DNA of 64,000 nt from Yeguia hominis (GTDB lineage Bacteria > Bacillota > Clostridia > Oscillospirales > Acutalibacteraceae): NCBI RefSeq assembly GCF_014384705.1, contig NZ_JACRSN010000004.1, positions 113,811-177,810 of the forward strand. The letters run 5' to 3'. The notes under the pieces are model-generated. The model searched no databases. It saw only the letters and a list, made by a program, of their open reading frames with translations, and had not been told where the DNA came from. Both the position numbers and the translations under genes were made by a program. This document shows positions 1 to 10,204 of this stretch, piece by piece. Positions within the stretch are counted from its first letter, which is position 1; each line of letters starts with the position of its first letter.

Positions 1-96
1 AAAGGAACCTTCCGCCTGCGTGCACGCCGCACTCGCGGCGATTTGTGCAGGCCGCACGAAACAAACCCTGTTCGTAAGCGCTTAAAAATCTAGCGC

Positions 97-1491
<1,395 letters not shown>

Positions 1492-1592
1492 CTCGTTTCC
1501 TCCCATATATCGATAGAATCGGAATGTAATCTATTATAGCATACCCAAAAACGAAACGCGAATCTTTTTTTCAAAAAATTGTAAAAAAGACC

Positions 1593-1621
1593 TTGATTTT
1601 TCATTTTGTATCGGATATAAT
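1593..1621 (+). promoter_or_regulatory. sigma-A type promoter for tRNA-Ser(GGA)
   Basis: TTGATT and TATAAT are separated by exactly 17 bases. The predicted start lies about 20 bases before the tRNA. Confidence 0.7.
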
Positions 1622-1647
1622 AGGAAAGCGCTGTTGAGAGTACACAT

Positions 1648-1733
1648 GGAGAGGTATTCTAATGGTAAGGAGCCACATTGGAAATGTGGTGCACCGCAAG
1701 GTGTTGTGCGTTCGAGTCGCATCCTCTCCGCCA
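1648..1733 (+). tRNA. tRNA-Ser (anticodon GGA)
   Basis: The 7-bp acceptor stem GGAGAGG/CCTCTCC, discriminator G and an encoded CCA end are visible. The anticodon arm is CCACA-TTGGAAA-TGTGG, giving anticodon GGA (reads UCC/UCU). A long class II variable arm (ACC GCAA GGT) and a T loop TTCGAGT follow, as expected for a serine tRNA. It is monocistronic, with its own promoter and terminator. Confidence 0.95.
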
Positions 1734-1734
1734 T

Positions 1735-1770
1735 GCCGTCGCGAACGAGATTGTTCGTGACGGCTTTTTT
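1735..1770 (+). terminator. intrinsic terminator of tRNA-Ser(GGA)
   Basis: A 12-bp stem GCCGTCGCGAAC/GTTCGTGACGGC (one G-T wobble) with loop GAGATT is followed by six T. It starts two bases after the CCA end. Confidence 0.9.
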
Positions 1771-2004
1771 CTTGTTTTTGTTCCTGCCTACACCGCACAC
1801 AGAGAGTTCCGCTTGCGCGGGCCGGCTATGCTTGTGCGCGCTAAATTTACGCCTGCGCGGGCTTTTTCTGCGGGGCGCGGCCGCCGTGCCGTATCCCATC
1901 GGGATCCCTTTTCATTATATATATATCATTTCTATCCGATGATATCTCTATCCGATCCCGTTTCGGTTTATTCTCTGATGATTTTGAAAAAGGAGCTGAC
2001 TGCT

Positions 2005-2517
2005 TTGAAAACCTGTCCATTTTGCGGCGCACAGATTCCGGACGCCTCCCGATTCTGCAGCGCCTGCGGCAAAACGATAGAACCGGAGCCGACCAAAGTC
2101 GAAGAGGCCGCGCAAAAAATTGAGGACGCCGTCACCGAATTTCAGAACACCGCCGATCACACCGCCGAGTTTTCGTCTGCGGACATCCAGAGCGGCTTGG
2201 GGCTTTCGGTGCTCGCCTATCTCTCGATTCTGGTGCTCTTCCCGATCTTCCTCGGCAAGAAGTCGCCGTTTGTGCGCTTTCATGCGAACCAGGGCCTTTT
2301 GCTCTTCATCGGAGAAATCGCCTACCAGATCGTGACCCGGACGCTGGTGCTGCTGCTCTCGCTTTGCATGCCGCACATTGCCGTGCTGATCGTGGACAAG
2401 CTGTTTTTGCTGGTCTCGATGCTGTTTGTCGTGTTCGCCGTCTGGGGAATTGTCAATGTGGTAAACGGAAAAGCCAAGGAGCTGCCGCTTATCGGGAAAA
2501 TCCGCCTGCTGCAATAA
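2005..2517 (+). CDS. zinc-ribbon membrane protein, DUF4870-like
   Basis: 170 residues. The N terminus is a zinc ribbon with two Cys pairs, CPFCG and CSACGK, around residues 3-22. An acidic linker (about 25-60) precedes three or four hydrophobic segments. The stretch FHANQGLLLF and the ending NVVNGKAKELPLIGKIRLL match the DUF4870/Tic20-like membrane family, whose function is unknown. The start is a TTG preceded by AAGGAG at 9 bases; an in-frame ATG 27 bases upstream has no ribosome site. It stands alone between the tRNA-Ser gene and a repeat array. A sensor or chaperone-like role cannot be inferred from sequence. Confidence 0.75.
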   Translation: MKTCPFCGAQIPDASRFCSACGKTIEPEPTKVEEAAQKIEDAVTEFQNTADHTAEFSSADIQSGLGLSVLAYLSILVLFPIFLGKKSPFVRFHANQGLLLFIGEIAYQIVTRTLVLLLSLCMPHIAVLIVDKLFLLVSMLFVVFAVWGIVNVVNGKAKELPLIGKIRLLQ

Positions 2518-2786
2518 GCCGCTGCCCTTTTGGCGGGTTTTGCGGGCGCAGGCAGAACCGCCTGCGCAGCCGAAAACGCCGGTTCGATCCGGACACGCCC
2601 GGCGGATGCAGCGCGCGGTACGGGTCATTTCGCGCAAAATTTCCTGCAGAATTGGATGCGCCTGAACCGGCAGGCTTTCGCAGGAGCGCCGCGCGGATCT
2701 TGAACACGCGAATGAAAACGCAAAAACGCCGGCGGAAGTCCGGGCAGATTAAATCGGGCAGACATTCATTTTAGAAACGAGCAATG
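2518..2786. other. intergenic spacer with one perfect hairpin
   Basis: No gene is supported here. A perfect 8-bp hairpin GCGCAGGC-agaacc-GCCTGCGC lies at 2546-2567 without a T run. The rest is GC-rich sequence without recognisable signals. Confidence 0.4.
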
Positions 2787-2812
2787 GGGCCGCACCGCGC
2801 GGTCCTTTTTTT
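2787..2812 (+). terminator. probable intrinsic terminator
   Basis: A 7-bp stem GGGCCGC/GCGGTCC (one G-T pair) with loop ACCGC is followed by seven T. It lies 270 bases after the zinc-ribbon gene and just before the repeat array. Confidence 0.6.
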
Positions 2813-2879
2813 CTTTATATAGGATGGAGATGTTTTATGTGTTATACGGCTCTGCAATCCTGCGCTGTGCTTCGGCGCA

Positions 2880-3640
2880 GGATACACGATTCCGCTGCAT
2901 GTCCTGCGCGCTGTGTTGCGGGCGGGCGTTTCGGCGGGCGTTTCGGGTACGCGCGGCGGACGGCGTTTTTGCGGCGCTGGGTTGTGCAGCGTTCCGATAG
3001 GGCGCGGCGACAGGTATTTTTGCGTGCGCACCGGCGTGTATTCCGGCGGGCGCGGCGGACGTGTCCCGACTTTGGGCGGCGTTTTGCGCGCGTGGTGCAG
3101 GTCTTGCGGCTGGGCGTGCGTTGTTCCTCTCGGTGCGCGTTTGGCGGGCGTTGCCATACACGGGTTTCTACGCGTACGTCGTGCACGATTCCGCTGCATA
3201 TCCTGCGCGCTGTGTTGCGGGCGGACGTTTCGGCGGGCGTGTCCCGATGCCGTGCGGGCGTCCCGGCGGGCGTTTCGGGTACGCGCGGCGGACGGCGTTT
3301 TTGCGGCGCATGGCTTGTGCAGCGTTCCGATAGGGCGCGGCGACAGGTATTTTTGCGTGCGCACCGGCGTGTATTCCGGCGGGCGTGTCCCGTGCCGTGC
3401 GGGCGTCCCGGCGGGCGTTTTTGCGGCGCTGGGTTGTGCAGCGTTCCGATAGGGCGCGGCGACAGGTATTTTTGCGTGCGCACCGGCGTGTATTCCGGCG
3501 GGCGTTTCGGGTACGCGCGGCGGACGGCGTTTTTGCGGCGCATGGGTTGTGCAGCGTTCCGATAGGGCGCGGCGACAGGTATTTTTGTGTGCGCACCGGC
3601 GTGTATTTCGGCGGGCGCGGCGGACGCCCAGAAAATTTCG
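2880..3640. repeat. GC-rich repeat array A (about 113-bp unit)
   Basis: The core GTTCCGATAGGGCGCGGCGA, followed by an ACAGGTATTTTTGCGTGCGC block, begins at about 2991, 3323, 3443 and 3556 (intervals 332, 120, 113). A second block around GATTCCGCTGCAT-TCCTGCGC occurs near 2888 and 3188. The top strand is rich in G and T. Several frames stay open, but the predicted peptides are low-complexity Arg/Gly/Cys sequences, so the array is taken as non-coding. Confidence 0.85.
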
Positions 3641-3825
3641 CGCGGCGGACTGTATGGTTTTCCGGGGATCGGGCATCCTGTTGCTGAGACCCGGCTTTCT
3701 ATGCACTCTTCCTGGCAATCTTCCTGCAAACGTATTCCCGCACGGCGGCTTTTTGCCCGTTTGGGAAACCATACAGCCGATTTAAATTGTAAATAAATTG
3801 TTAACAACATGAATTTTCTGTTGCC

Positions 3826-3854
3826 TTGACGTACTCATAATGTTATGATATCTT
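3826..3854 (+). promoter_or_regulatory. candidate promoter of the sodium-pump operon
   Basis: TTGACG and TATCTT are 17 bases apart in the AT-rich stretch between array A and the first operon gene. An AT-rich leader of about 125 bases would follow. Confidence 0.45.
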
Positions 3855-3985
3855 TGGTAAATTTGGCAAATTCGTAATTTTTACGTTTTTCGTCAAATTT
3901 TATCCTTTGTTCTTTTTTCTCCATCATACGGGTCAAAAACCGGATCTATGAAGGAATGATTTTTCCTGAAAGGAGGTACATCGAT

Positions 3986-4264
3986 ATGTCTAATGGATTT
4001 GTTGTCCTCATGGGAATCGGGACCGTTTTCATCGGATTGATTTGCATCATCGTGCTCTGCACCATCATGAGCACGCTCTATAAATCCTTCTCGAAAAAAG
4101 ACAGCCAGACAGCAGGCGCTGGCGCTCCGGCTCCGGCGGCTCCCGCAGCAAATGAGGCCATTGCAGACAGGCCGGCTTTCATTGCCGCCGTTTCTGCGGC
4201 GGTGGCGGAAGATCTTGCGACAGATGTCTCCGGCATTCGTATCCATTCTGTAAAGCGCGTATGA
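3986..4264 (+). CDS. oadG: sodium pump decarboxylase gamma subunit (OadG-like)
   Basis: Small membrane subunit that assembles the biotin-dependent decarboxylase complex with the beta subunit. 92 residues: one N-terminal transmembrane helix (about residues 4-28, VLMGIGTVFIGLICIIVL), a short basic stretch with KSFSKK, an Ala/Pro linker with GAGAPAPAAPA, and a C-terminal tail of about 40 residues, the usual OadG layout. Start chosen at the ATG after AAAGGAGG with 9-base spacing. It is the first gene of the oadG-bccP-oadB-oadA operon. OadG, LpdG-like and MmdD subunits are hard to tell apart, so the family is firmer than the exact enzyme. Confidence 0.85.
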   Translation: MSNGFVVLMGIGTVFIGLICIIVLCTIMSTLYKSFSKKDSQTAGAGAPAPAAPAANEAIADRPAFIAAVSAAVAEDLATDVSGIRIHSVKRV

Positions 4265-4298
4265 ACCCCAAAATATTTTCTGTGATGAGGTGGCAGTA

Positions 4299-4658
4299 AT
4301 GAAAAAATATCGTGTGAATGTCAACGGCACCAACTATGAAATCGAACTCGAGCTCGTCAGCGAGAATGACGCGAAGGCTGCTGCTCCGGCTGCTGCTGCG
4401 CCCGCACCTGCGGCTGCTCCGGCTCCGGCTGCTGCTCCGGCAGGCGGCGAGAAGATCACAAGTCCGATGCCCGGCACCATTCTCAGCCTGAATGTTGCTT
4501 CCGGCGACGCCGTGAAAAAGGGCCAGGTTCTGATGGTTCTCGAGGCGATGAAAATGGAAAATGAAATTATGTCCCCGATCGACGGAAAGGTTCTGTCCGT
4601 AAATACTTCCAAGGGCTCAGCCGTGGAAGCCGGAACACTCCTCTGCGTACTGGGCTAA
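4299..4658 (+). CDS. biotin carboxyl carrier protein of the decarboxylase
   Basis: 119-residue separate biotinyl subunit that shuttles CO2 from the alpha carboxyltransferase to the membrane beta subunit. Residues 1-25 form a short N-terminal segment, 27-50 a flexible Ala/Pro linker, and 51-119 a lipoyl/biotinyl domain with the biotin-acceptor motif EAMKMENE (Lys85). The ATG at 4299 has GAGG 8 bases upstream; a GTG nine bases earlier overlaps the ribosome site and is less likely. In many oxaloacetate decarboxylases this domain is the C terminus of the alpha chain; here it is a free protein, consistent with the alpha subunit downstream lacking it. Confidence 0.93.
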   Translation: MKKYRVNVNGTNYEIELELVSENDAKAAAPAAAAPAPAAAPAPAAAPAGGEKITSPMPGTILSLNVASGDAVKKGQVLMVLEAMKMENEIMSPIDGKVLSVNTSKGSAVEAGTLLCVLG

Positions 4659-4686
4659 TCGCGGCATACATTGGAGGGACAATTAC

Positions 4687-5946
4687 ATGGACGTTATTTT
4701 AAATTTTATCAACCAGACCGGTTTCAGCATGATTGCGAACAACTGGAAATGCCTTGTGATGATCGTCATCGCGCTGGTGCTCTCCTATCTCGCAATCGTC
4801 AAGAAATTCGAGCCGCTGCTGCTTTTGCCGATCTCCTTCGGCATGCTGCTGACCAACCTCCCCGGTGCGGAAATGTATCACGAAATTCTGTTCGCCGGCG
4901 GACACATCCACTGGGATCTGATCGGCGGCGCAACCGTTACGCAGGAGTTCCTCAATGAGCTGGCGTCCTCCGGCGTTTCCGGAACGGTTCTCAATTCCGT
5001 AGCGGTTGGAAAATCGATCTCCATCGGCCTGATCGACATTCTCTATCTCGGCGTCAAGCTCGGCATCTATCCGTGCCTGATCTTCCTCGGCGTCGGCGCA
5101 ATGACCGATTTCGGCCCGCTGATCGCAAACCCGAAGAGCCTGCTGCTCGGCGCTGCTGCACAGCTCGGCATCTTCATCACCTACATCGGTTCCCGCCTGC
5201 TCGGCTTTACCGGTCAGGAAGCAAGCTCCATCGGCATCATCGGCGGTGCAGACGGCCCGACGGCCATCTATGTCACGACCCGCCTGGCGCCCTGGCTGCT
5301 CGGACCGATCGCGGTCGCCGCTTACTCCTACATGGCGCTTGTTCCGGTCATCCAGCCGCCGATCATGAAGCTCCTCACAACGAAAAAAGAGCGCATGATC
5401 ACCATGAAGCAGCTGCGTCCGGTTTCCAAGACCGAAAAGATTCTCTTCCCGTTTGTGGTTACCATCTTTGTTGCGCTTCTGGTTCCGTCCGCGGCTCCGC
5501 TGGTCGGCTGCCTGATGCTCGGCAACCTCTTCCGTGAGACCGGCGTTGCGGATCGTCTCAACAAGACCGCACAGAACGAGCTGATGAACATCGTCACGAT
5601 CTTCCTCGGCGTCTCCGTCGGTGCAACGGCAACTGCCGCAACCTTCCTGAGCGTTTCGACCCTCAAGATCATCGTCATGGGCGTTGTCGCGTTCGGCCTC
5701 GGTACTGCCGGCGGCGTGCTGCTCGCAAAACTGATGAACCTCTTCCTCAAAGAGAAGATCAATCCGCTGATCGGCTCGGCCGGTGTTTCCGCTGTTCCGA
5801 TGGCAGCCCGTGTTTCGCAGGTTGTCGGACAGAAGGAAAATCCGGGCAACTTCCTGCTCATGCATGCAATGGGTCCGAACGTAGCCGGCGTTATCGGCTC
5901 CGCAATCGCGGCGGGCGTACTGCTCGCGCTGTTCGGCGCCGCTTAA
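4687..5946 (+). CDS. oadB: sodium ion-translocating decarboxylase beta subunit
   Basis: Integral membrane subunit that decarboxylates carboxybiotin and exports sodium ions. 419 residues with many hydrophobic helices. The family signature GGADGPTAIY lies near residue 190, and the C-terminal segment with SAVPMAARVSQVVGQKENPG and MHAMGPNVAGVIGSA is typical of OadB/MmdB/GcdB. It starts at an ATG with GGAGGG 9 bases upstream and sits between the biotin carrier and alpha genes. The substrate is set by the alpha subunit, which points to oxaloacetate or pyruvate carboxyl transfer rather than methylmalonyl-CoA. Confidence 0.93.
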   Translation: MDVILNFINQTGFSMIANNWKCLVMIVIALVLSYLAIVKKFEPLLLLPISFGMLLTNLPGAEMYHEILFAGGHIHWDLIGGATVTQEFLNELASSGVSGTVLNSVAVGKSISIGLIDILYLGVKLGIYPCLIFLGVGAMTDFGPLIANPKSLLLGAAAQLGIFITYIGSRLLGFTGQEASSIGIIGGADGPTAIYVTTRLAPWLLGPIAVAAYSYMALVPVIQPPIMKLLTTKKERMITMKQLRPVSKTEKILFPFVVTIFVALLVPSAAPLVGCLMLGNLFRETGVADRLNKTAQNELMNIVTIFLGVSVGATATAATFLSVSTLKIIVMGVVAFGLGTAGGVLLAKLMNLFLKEKINPLIGSAGVSAVPMAARVSQVVGQKENPGNFLLMHAMGPNVAGVIGSAIAAGVLLALFGAA

Positions 5947-5960
5947 TGGAGGTGTAAGAT

Positions 5961-7376
5961 ATGGCAAATCCTTTGAAAATTACCGATACCATCCTGCGTG
6001 ACGCGCACCAGTCTCAGGCTGCAACGCGGATGCGCACCGAAGATATGCTTCCCGCGTGTGAGCTGCTCGACAACATGGGCTACTGGTCCCTCGAGTGCTG
6101 GGGCGGCGCAACGTTCGACGCCTGCATGCGGTTCCTCAACGAGGATCCCTGGGAGCGTCTGCGTACGCTGAAAAAAGCCATGCCGAAAACGAAGCTGCAG
6201 ATGCTGCTGCGCGGCCAGAACATTCTCGGCTACCGCCACTATGCAGACGACGTGGTTTCGGAATTCTGCAAAAAATCCATCGAAAACGGCATCGATGTCG
6301 TCCGGATTTTCGACGCGCTGAACGATCCGCGCAACATGGAAATGGCCATGAAGGCCGTCAAGGAATACGGCGGCATCTGCGAAGCGGCGATCAGCTACAC
6401 GATCAGCCCGGTTCACAACGAGGACTATTTTATCAAGCTTGCGATGCAGCTTGAAAAAATGGGCGCTGACGTGCTCTGCATCAAGGACATGGCAAACCTG
6501 CTTCTGCCCTATGAGGCCTATTCCCTCGTCAAAAAGCTCAAAGAAAACATCGGCATTCCGGTTCATCTGCATACGCACAACACGACCGGTACCGGCGATA
6601 TGACCTATCTGATGGCCGCACAGGCCGGCGTGGATATCGTTGACTGCGCGCTGTCTCCGCTTGCAAACGGCACTTCACAGCCCGCAACGGAATCGCTTGT
6701 TGCAACCCTCAAGGGTACAGAGCGCGACACGGGTCTCGACCTTGCCAAGCTCAGCGAAGCCGCTGCGCATTTCCGCAAGGTGGCGCAGAAGCTCAAGGAT
6801 GAGGGCAGCCTCGATCCGAAGGTTCTGCAGGTAGACACCAACACGCTGCTCTATCAGGTACCGGGCGGCATGCTCTCGAACCTGATTTCTCAGCTTAAGC
6901 AGGCAAACGCCGAGGATAAATACTATGACGTGCTCGCGGAAGTGCCGCGCGTCCGTAAGGACTTCGGCTATCCGCCGCTGGTCACGCCGACCAGCCAGAT
7001 CGTCGGTTCGCAGGCGGTGCTCAACGTCATCTCCGGCGAACGCTACAAGATCTTCACGAAGGAATCCAAGGGCCTGCTCCGCGGCGAATACGGCCAGCTT
7101 CCGGCTCCTGTCAATGAGGAAGTCCGCAAAAAGGCAATCGGCGATGACGAAGTCATCACCTGCCGTCCGGCGGATCTGCTCGACAATGAGATGGAGAAGC
7201 TCACAGCGGAAGCCAAGGACTTCGCAAAGCGTGAAGAGGATGTGCTCAGCTACGCGCTCTTCCCGCAGGTCGCAAAGAAATTCTTTGATTTCCGCGATCA
7301 CAAGGCCGAAGAGCCCGCGCCGAAAGCAGACTCTGACGGTGTTCGCACCATCTATGTACAAGACCTCTCCGTTTAA
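5961..7376 (+). CDS. oadA: oxaloacetate decarboxylase alpha subunit (carboxyltransferase)
   Basis: Cytoplasmic carboxyltransferase that moves CO2 from oxaloacetate to biotin, giving pyruvate. 471 residues: an HMGL-like TIM barrel with DTILRDAHQSQAATRMRTED at residues 9-28, the metal-binding HLHTHNTTG near 206, and the conserved PYC_OADA domain (about 300-460). It lacks the biotinyl domain that ends many OadA proteins, matching the separate carrier upstream. A methylmalonyl-CoA decarboxylase alpha chain would have a crotonase/carboxylase fold, so that is excluded. GGAGGTG precedes the ATG, 14 bases after oadB. A pyruvate carboxylase subunit B role is the main alternative, but the linked beta/gamma pump argues for sodium transport. 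Confidence 0.93.
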   Translation: MANPLKITDTILRDAHQSQAATRMRTEDMLPACELLDNMGYWSLECWGGATFDACMRFLNEDPWERLRTLKKAMPKTKLQMLLRGQNILGYRHYADDVVSEFCKKSIENGIDVVRIFDALNDPRNMEMAMKAVKEYGGICEAAISYTISPVHNEDYFIKLAMQLEKMGADVLCIKDMANLLLPYEAYSLVKKLKENIGIPVHLHTHNTTGTGDMTYLMAAQAGVDIVDCALSPLANGTSQPATESLVATLKGTERDTGLDLAKLSEAAAHFRKVAQKLKDEGSLDPKVLQVDTNTLLYQVPGGMLSNLISQLKQANAEDKYYDVLAEVPRVRKDFGYPPLVTPTSQIVGSQAVLNVISGERYKIFTKESKGLLRGEYGQLPAPVNEEVRKKAIGDDEVITCRPADLLDNEMEKLTAEAKDFAKREEDVLSYALFPQVAKKFFDFRDHKAEEPAPKADSDGVRTIYVQDLSV

Positions 7377-7391
7377 CTTTTCCCATATTCG

Positions 7392-7427
7392 AAAAACAGC
7401 ACGCGCCATCCGGCACGTGCTGTTTTT
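7392..7427 (+). terminator. intrinsic terminator of the sodium-pump operon
   Basis: AAAAACAGCACG and CGTGCTGTTTTT form a 12-bp stem ending in a T run, 15 bases after the oadA stop. Confidence 0.92.
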
Positions 7428-7575
7428 CTATGTTCTGCCGCTTTGAAGCGGAGCTGACTGTAGCAATCCCTCATCAACGGTATTCGATTCAGATGTTTCT
7501 GTAATTTCTGTTCATGCATCTAGGTCAATCGATGTTTTATTCTCTGAATAATACCATGTAATCACCAGACGGTCA

Positions 7576-7827
7576 TTAATTATACACATATATCTTATCT
7601 GCAAAACAATCAAGCACCCGATTTCGTGTATCTACATCGTCAAAATCTGCTTTCGCATACATTTCAAAACCGTTCTTTATACTGTTTTCATCTTCAGCAA
7701 GTGTCTGTTTCAACTTTACAGTTTTAACGGCTTCTGCAATGCCTGTCTTTTTGTTCTCTAGCTCTGTAAGCCTGCTTGTCACTGCATCTGATAAAACGCC
7801 CTTTTCCATAACCTTGATAAGATTCAT
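7576..7827 (-). pseudogene. C-terminal remnant of a large serine recombinase
   Basis: An 83-residue fragment resembling the last part of transposon-type large serine recombinases (TnpX/TndX-like): a coiled-coil stretch with TSRLTELENKKTGIAEAV and the family-typical ending VLDCFADKIYVYN. The catalytic resolvase domain and zinc ribbon are missing and do not occur nearby. Local sequence is clearly more AT-rich than the flanking operon, which fits a decayed mobile element. Its ATG has no good ribosome site, so expression is unlikely. Confidence 0.6.
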
Positions 7828-7874
7828 GAAAAAAGAGAACCGCTTTCGCCATTCTCTTTTCTACAAACTGGAAT

Positions 7875-8215
7875 TCATCTTGCTTCCTTTAACAATTCTT
7901 CAGCTTCTGCACCAAAGAGTTTTGCCAGCGCCATTAGATTCGTAGTGCTTGGATCAGACACACCACTTTCCCATTTAGAGACAGCCTGACACCTAATGTT
8001 TCTGCGACAAACTCCTGGGTCATTTTACAATCTACCCGATGCTGTTTCAGCACTTCTCCAAGAGTCCTTGCGTTTTCTGCTCTTTCTTTTCTCACCGGTG
8101 CTGATTTTGTATACTTCCGCAGTGCTTTGATGATTAGGCTAACAACATAGATGATAATCGCTACCCCAACAAGCCACATGGCAATCATAAGATACTGAAA
8201 TAGACCAGAATTCAT
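7875..8215 (-). pseudogene. membrane-anchored XRE regulator, frameshifted
   Basis: The frame starting at ATG 8215 (GGAGG upstream) gives an N-terminal membrane helix (IAMWLVGVAIIIYVVSLII), a basic linker, and the first half of an XRE helix-turn-helix: TLGEVLKQHRVDCKMTQEFV. At LGVR the frame is lost. The next frame continues with AVSKWESGVSDPSTTNLMAL and ends LKEAR, with a stop at 7875. A one-base loss (or four bases, if the usual RQ is counted) in the recognition helix explains this. Sequencing error is possible. TATAAT at 8249-8254 on the minus strand may be its promoter. It belongs to the AT-rich scar beside the recombinase remnant. Confidence 0.7.
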
Positions 8216-8404
8216 TTTTTTGTCCTCCTTTCTATTTGATAGCCTAATTATAGTGCTTTTTCTATGGTTGCACCACCAACTATAACGCAACTTTTCGGTT
8301 GCGAAGCATTTATGATAATAAATTCCGATTTGTCAAATTCACATCCGCATTCGGCTTGTTGCATTTTCGTGGCTCTCAACGGAGTTGGACGCTTGATTTA
8401 CCGG

Positions 8405-10010
8405 GATTTTCCGTCGTTTCGGCGCGGTGTCAGCGCAGGTGCCGCGGCGCGGTGTCAGCAGGGTGTCTCGGCGCGGCGCCGGAGCATTTGCGCGGTTCCC
8501 GGTTCGTGACGCTGTTTTGGGCTTTGCCTGTCCGCGGGTGCCGCGGCGCGGTGTCAGCGCGGGTGCCGCGGCGCGGTGTCAGCGGGGTGTCTCGGCGCGG
8601 CGCCGGAGCATTTGCGCGGTTCCCGGTTCGTGACGCTGTTTTGGGCTTTGCCGGTTTGCAGGTTTCGCGGCGCGGGGTCAGCGCGGGTGTCGCGGCGCGG
8701 CGCCGGGCGTTTGCGCGGTTCCCGGCTTGTGATGTTGTTTTGGGCTTTGCCGGTTTGCAGGTTTCGCGACGCGGTGCCTGCGGGGCGTCTCGGCGCGGCG
8801 CGGGGCGTTTGCGCGGTTCCCGGTTCGTGACGCTGTTTTGGGCTTTGCCGGTTTGCAGGTTTCGCGGCGCGGTGTCAGCGCGGGTGTCGCGGCGCGATGC
8901 CAGCGGGGTGTCGCGGCGCGGGGCGTTTGCGCGGTTCCCGGCTTGTGATGTTGTTTTGGGCTTTGCCGGTTTGCAAGTTTCGCGGCGCGGGGCCAGCGGG
9001 GCGTCTCGGCGGCGGCGCCGGAGCGTTTGCGCGGGGCCCCGGTTCGTGACGCTGTTTTGGGCTTTGCCGGTTTGCAGGTTTCGCGGTGCGATGTCAGCGC
9101 AGGTGCCGCGGTGCGCGGGGTCAGCGGGGTGTCGCGGCGGCGGGCGTTTGCGCGGTTCCCGGCTTGTGACGCAATTTTGGGCTTTGCCGGTTTGCAGGTG
9201 CCGCGGTGCGATGCCAGCGCGGTGCCTGCGGGGCGTCTCGGCGCGGCGCCGGAGCGTTTGCGCGGTTCCCGGCTTGTGACGCTGTTTTGGGCTTTGCCGG
9301 TTTGCAGGTTTCGCGGTGCGATGTCAGCGCAGGTGCCGCGGTGCGGGGTCAGCGGGGTGTCGCGGCGGCGGGCGTTTGCGCGGAGCCCCGGTTCGTGACG
9401 CTGTTTCGGGCTTTGCCGGTTTGCAGGTTTCGCGGCACGGTGCCAGCGGGGTGTCGCGGCGGCGGCGCCGGAGCGTTTGCGCGGGGCCCCGGTTCGTGAC
9501 GCTGTTTTGGGCTTTGCCGGTTTGCAGGTTTCGCGGCGCGATGCCAGCGGGGTGTCGCGACAGCGGGCGTTTGCGCGGGACCCCGGTTCGTGACGCTGTT
9601 TTGGGCTTTGCCGGTTTGCAAGTTTCGCGGCGCGATGTCAGCGCAGATGCCGCGGCACGGTGTCAGCGGGGCGTTTGCGCGGTTCCCGGTTCGTGACGCT
9701 GTTTTAGGCTTTGCCGGCTTGCAGGTTTCGCGGTGCGATGTCAGCGCAGATGCCGCGGCACGGTGTCAGCGGGGCGTCTCGGCGCGGTGCCGGGCGTTTG
9801 CGCGGTTCCCGGCTTGTGACGCTGTTTTGGGCTTTGCCGGTTTGCAGGTGCCGCGGTGCGATGCCAGCGGGGTGTCTCGGCGGCGGGCGTTTGCGCGGTT
9901 CCCGGCTTGTGATGTTGTTTTGGGCTTTGCCGGTTTGCAGGTTTCGCGGTGCGATGCCAGCGCAGGTGCCGCGGTGCGCGGGGTCAGCGGGGTGTCGCGG
10001 CGGCGGTCCC
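8405..10010. repeat. GC-rich repeat array B (14 copies, 91-125 bp spacing)
   Basis: A core around GTGACGCTGTTTTGGGCTTT, followed by GCCGGTTTGCAGGT, recurs 14 times at about 8514, 8638, 8738, 8836, 8953, 9055, 9175, 9285, 9404, 9505, 9599, 9702, 9825 and 9918. Each core is preceded by GCGCGGTTCCCGG or a variant and followed by a variable GC-only segment made from CGCGGCGCGGTGTCAGCG-like pieces. The top strand is G/T-rich. Two frames stay open for more than 310 codons, but they overlap each other in different frames and read as shuffled short peptides, so I call it non-coding. Confidence 0.9.
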
Positions 10011-10204
10011 TCTGCAGAGTCTGCTGTTCTTTCCGCGCTGCGCGCCAAACGGCGGCGCCTCTTCCCTGCGTTCCCGTTTGTCCGCAGGTTTGCAGAACCC
10101 CGGACAAGCAAACCGCAGGCGGCTCTGCCCTGCGGCAGATATGTTCGCAGAAGCGAAGCCGCCGGACTTCGATACCCGGCCGCGCGGGCGAATCCGGCAG
10201 AGGC

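Noticed and set aside
2771..3772. 333-codon minus-strand frame in array A
   Set aside because: Peptide is Arg/Pro/Ala low complexity repeated with the DNA unit, with no ribosome site.
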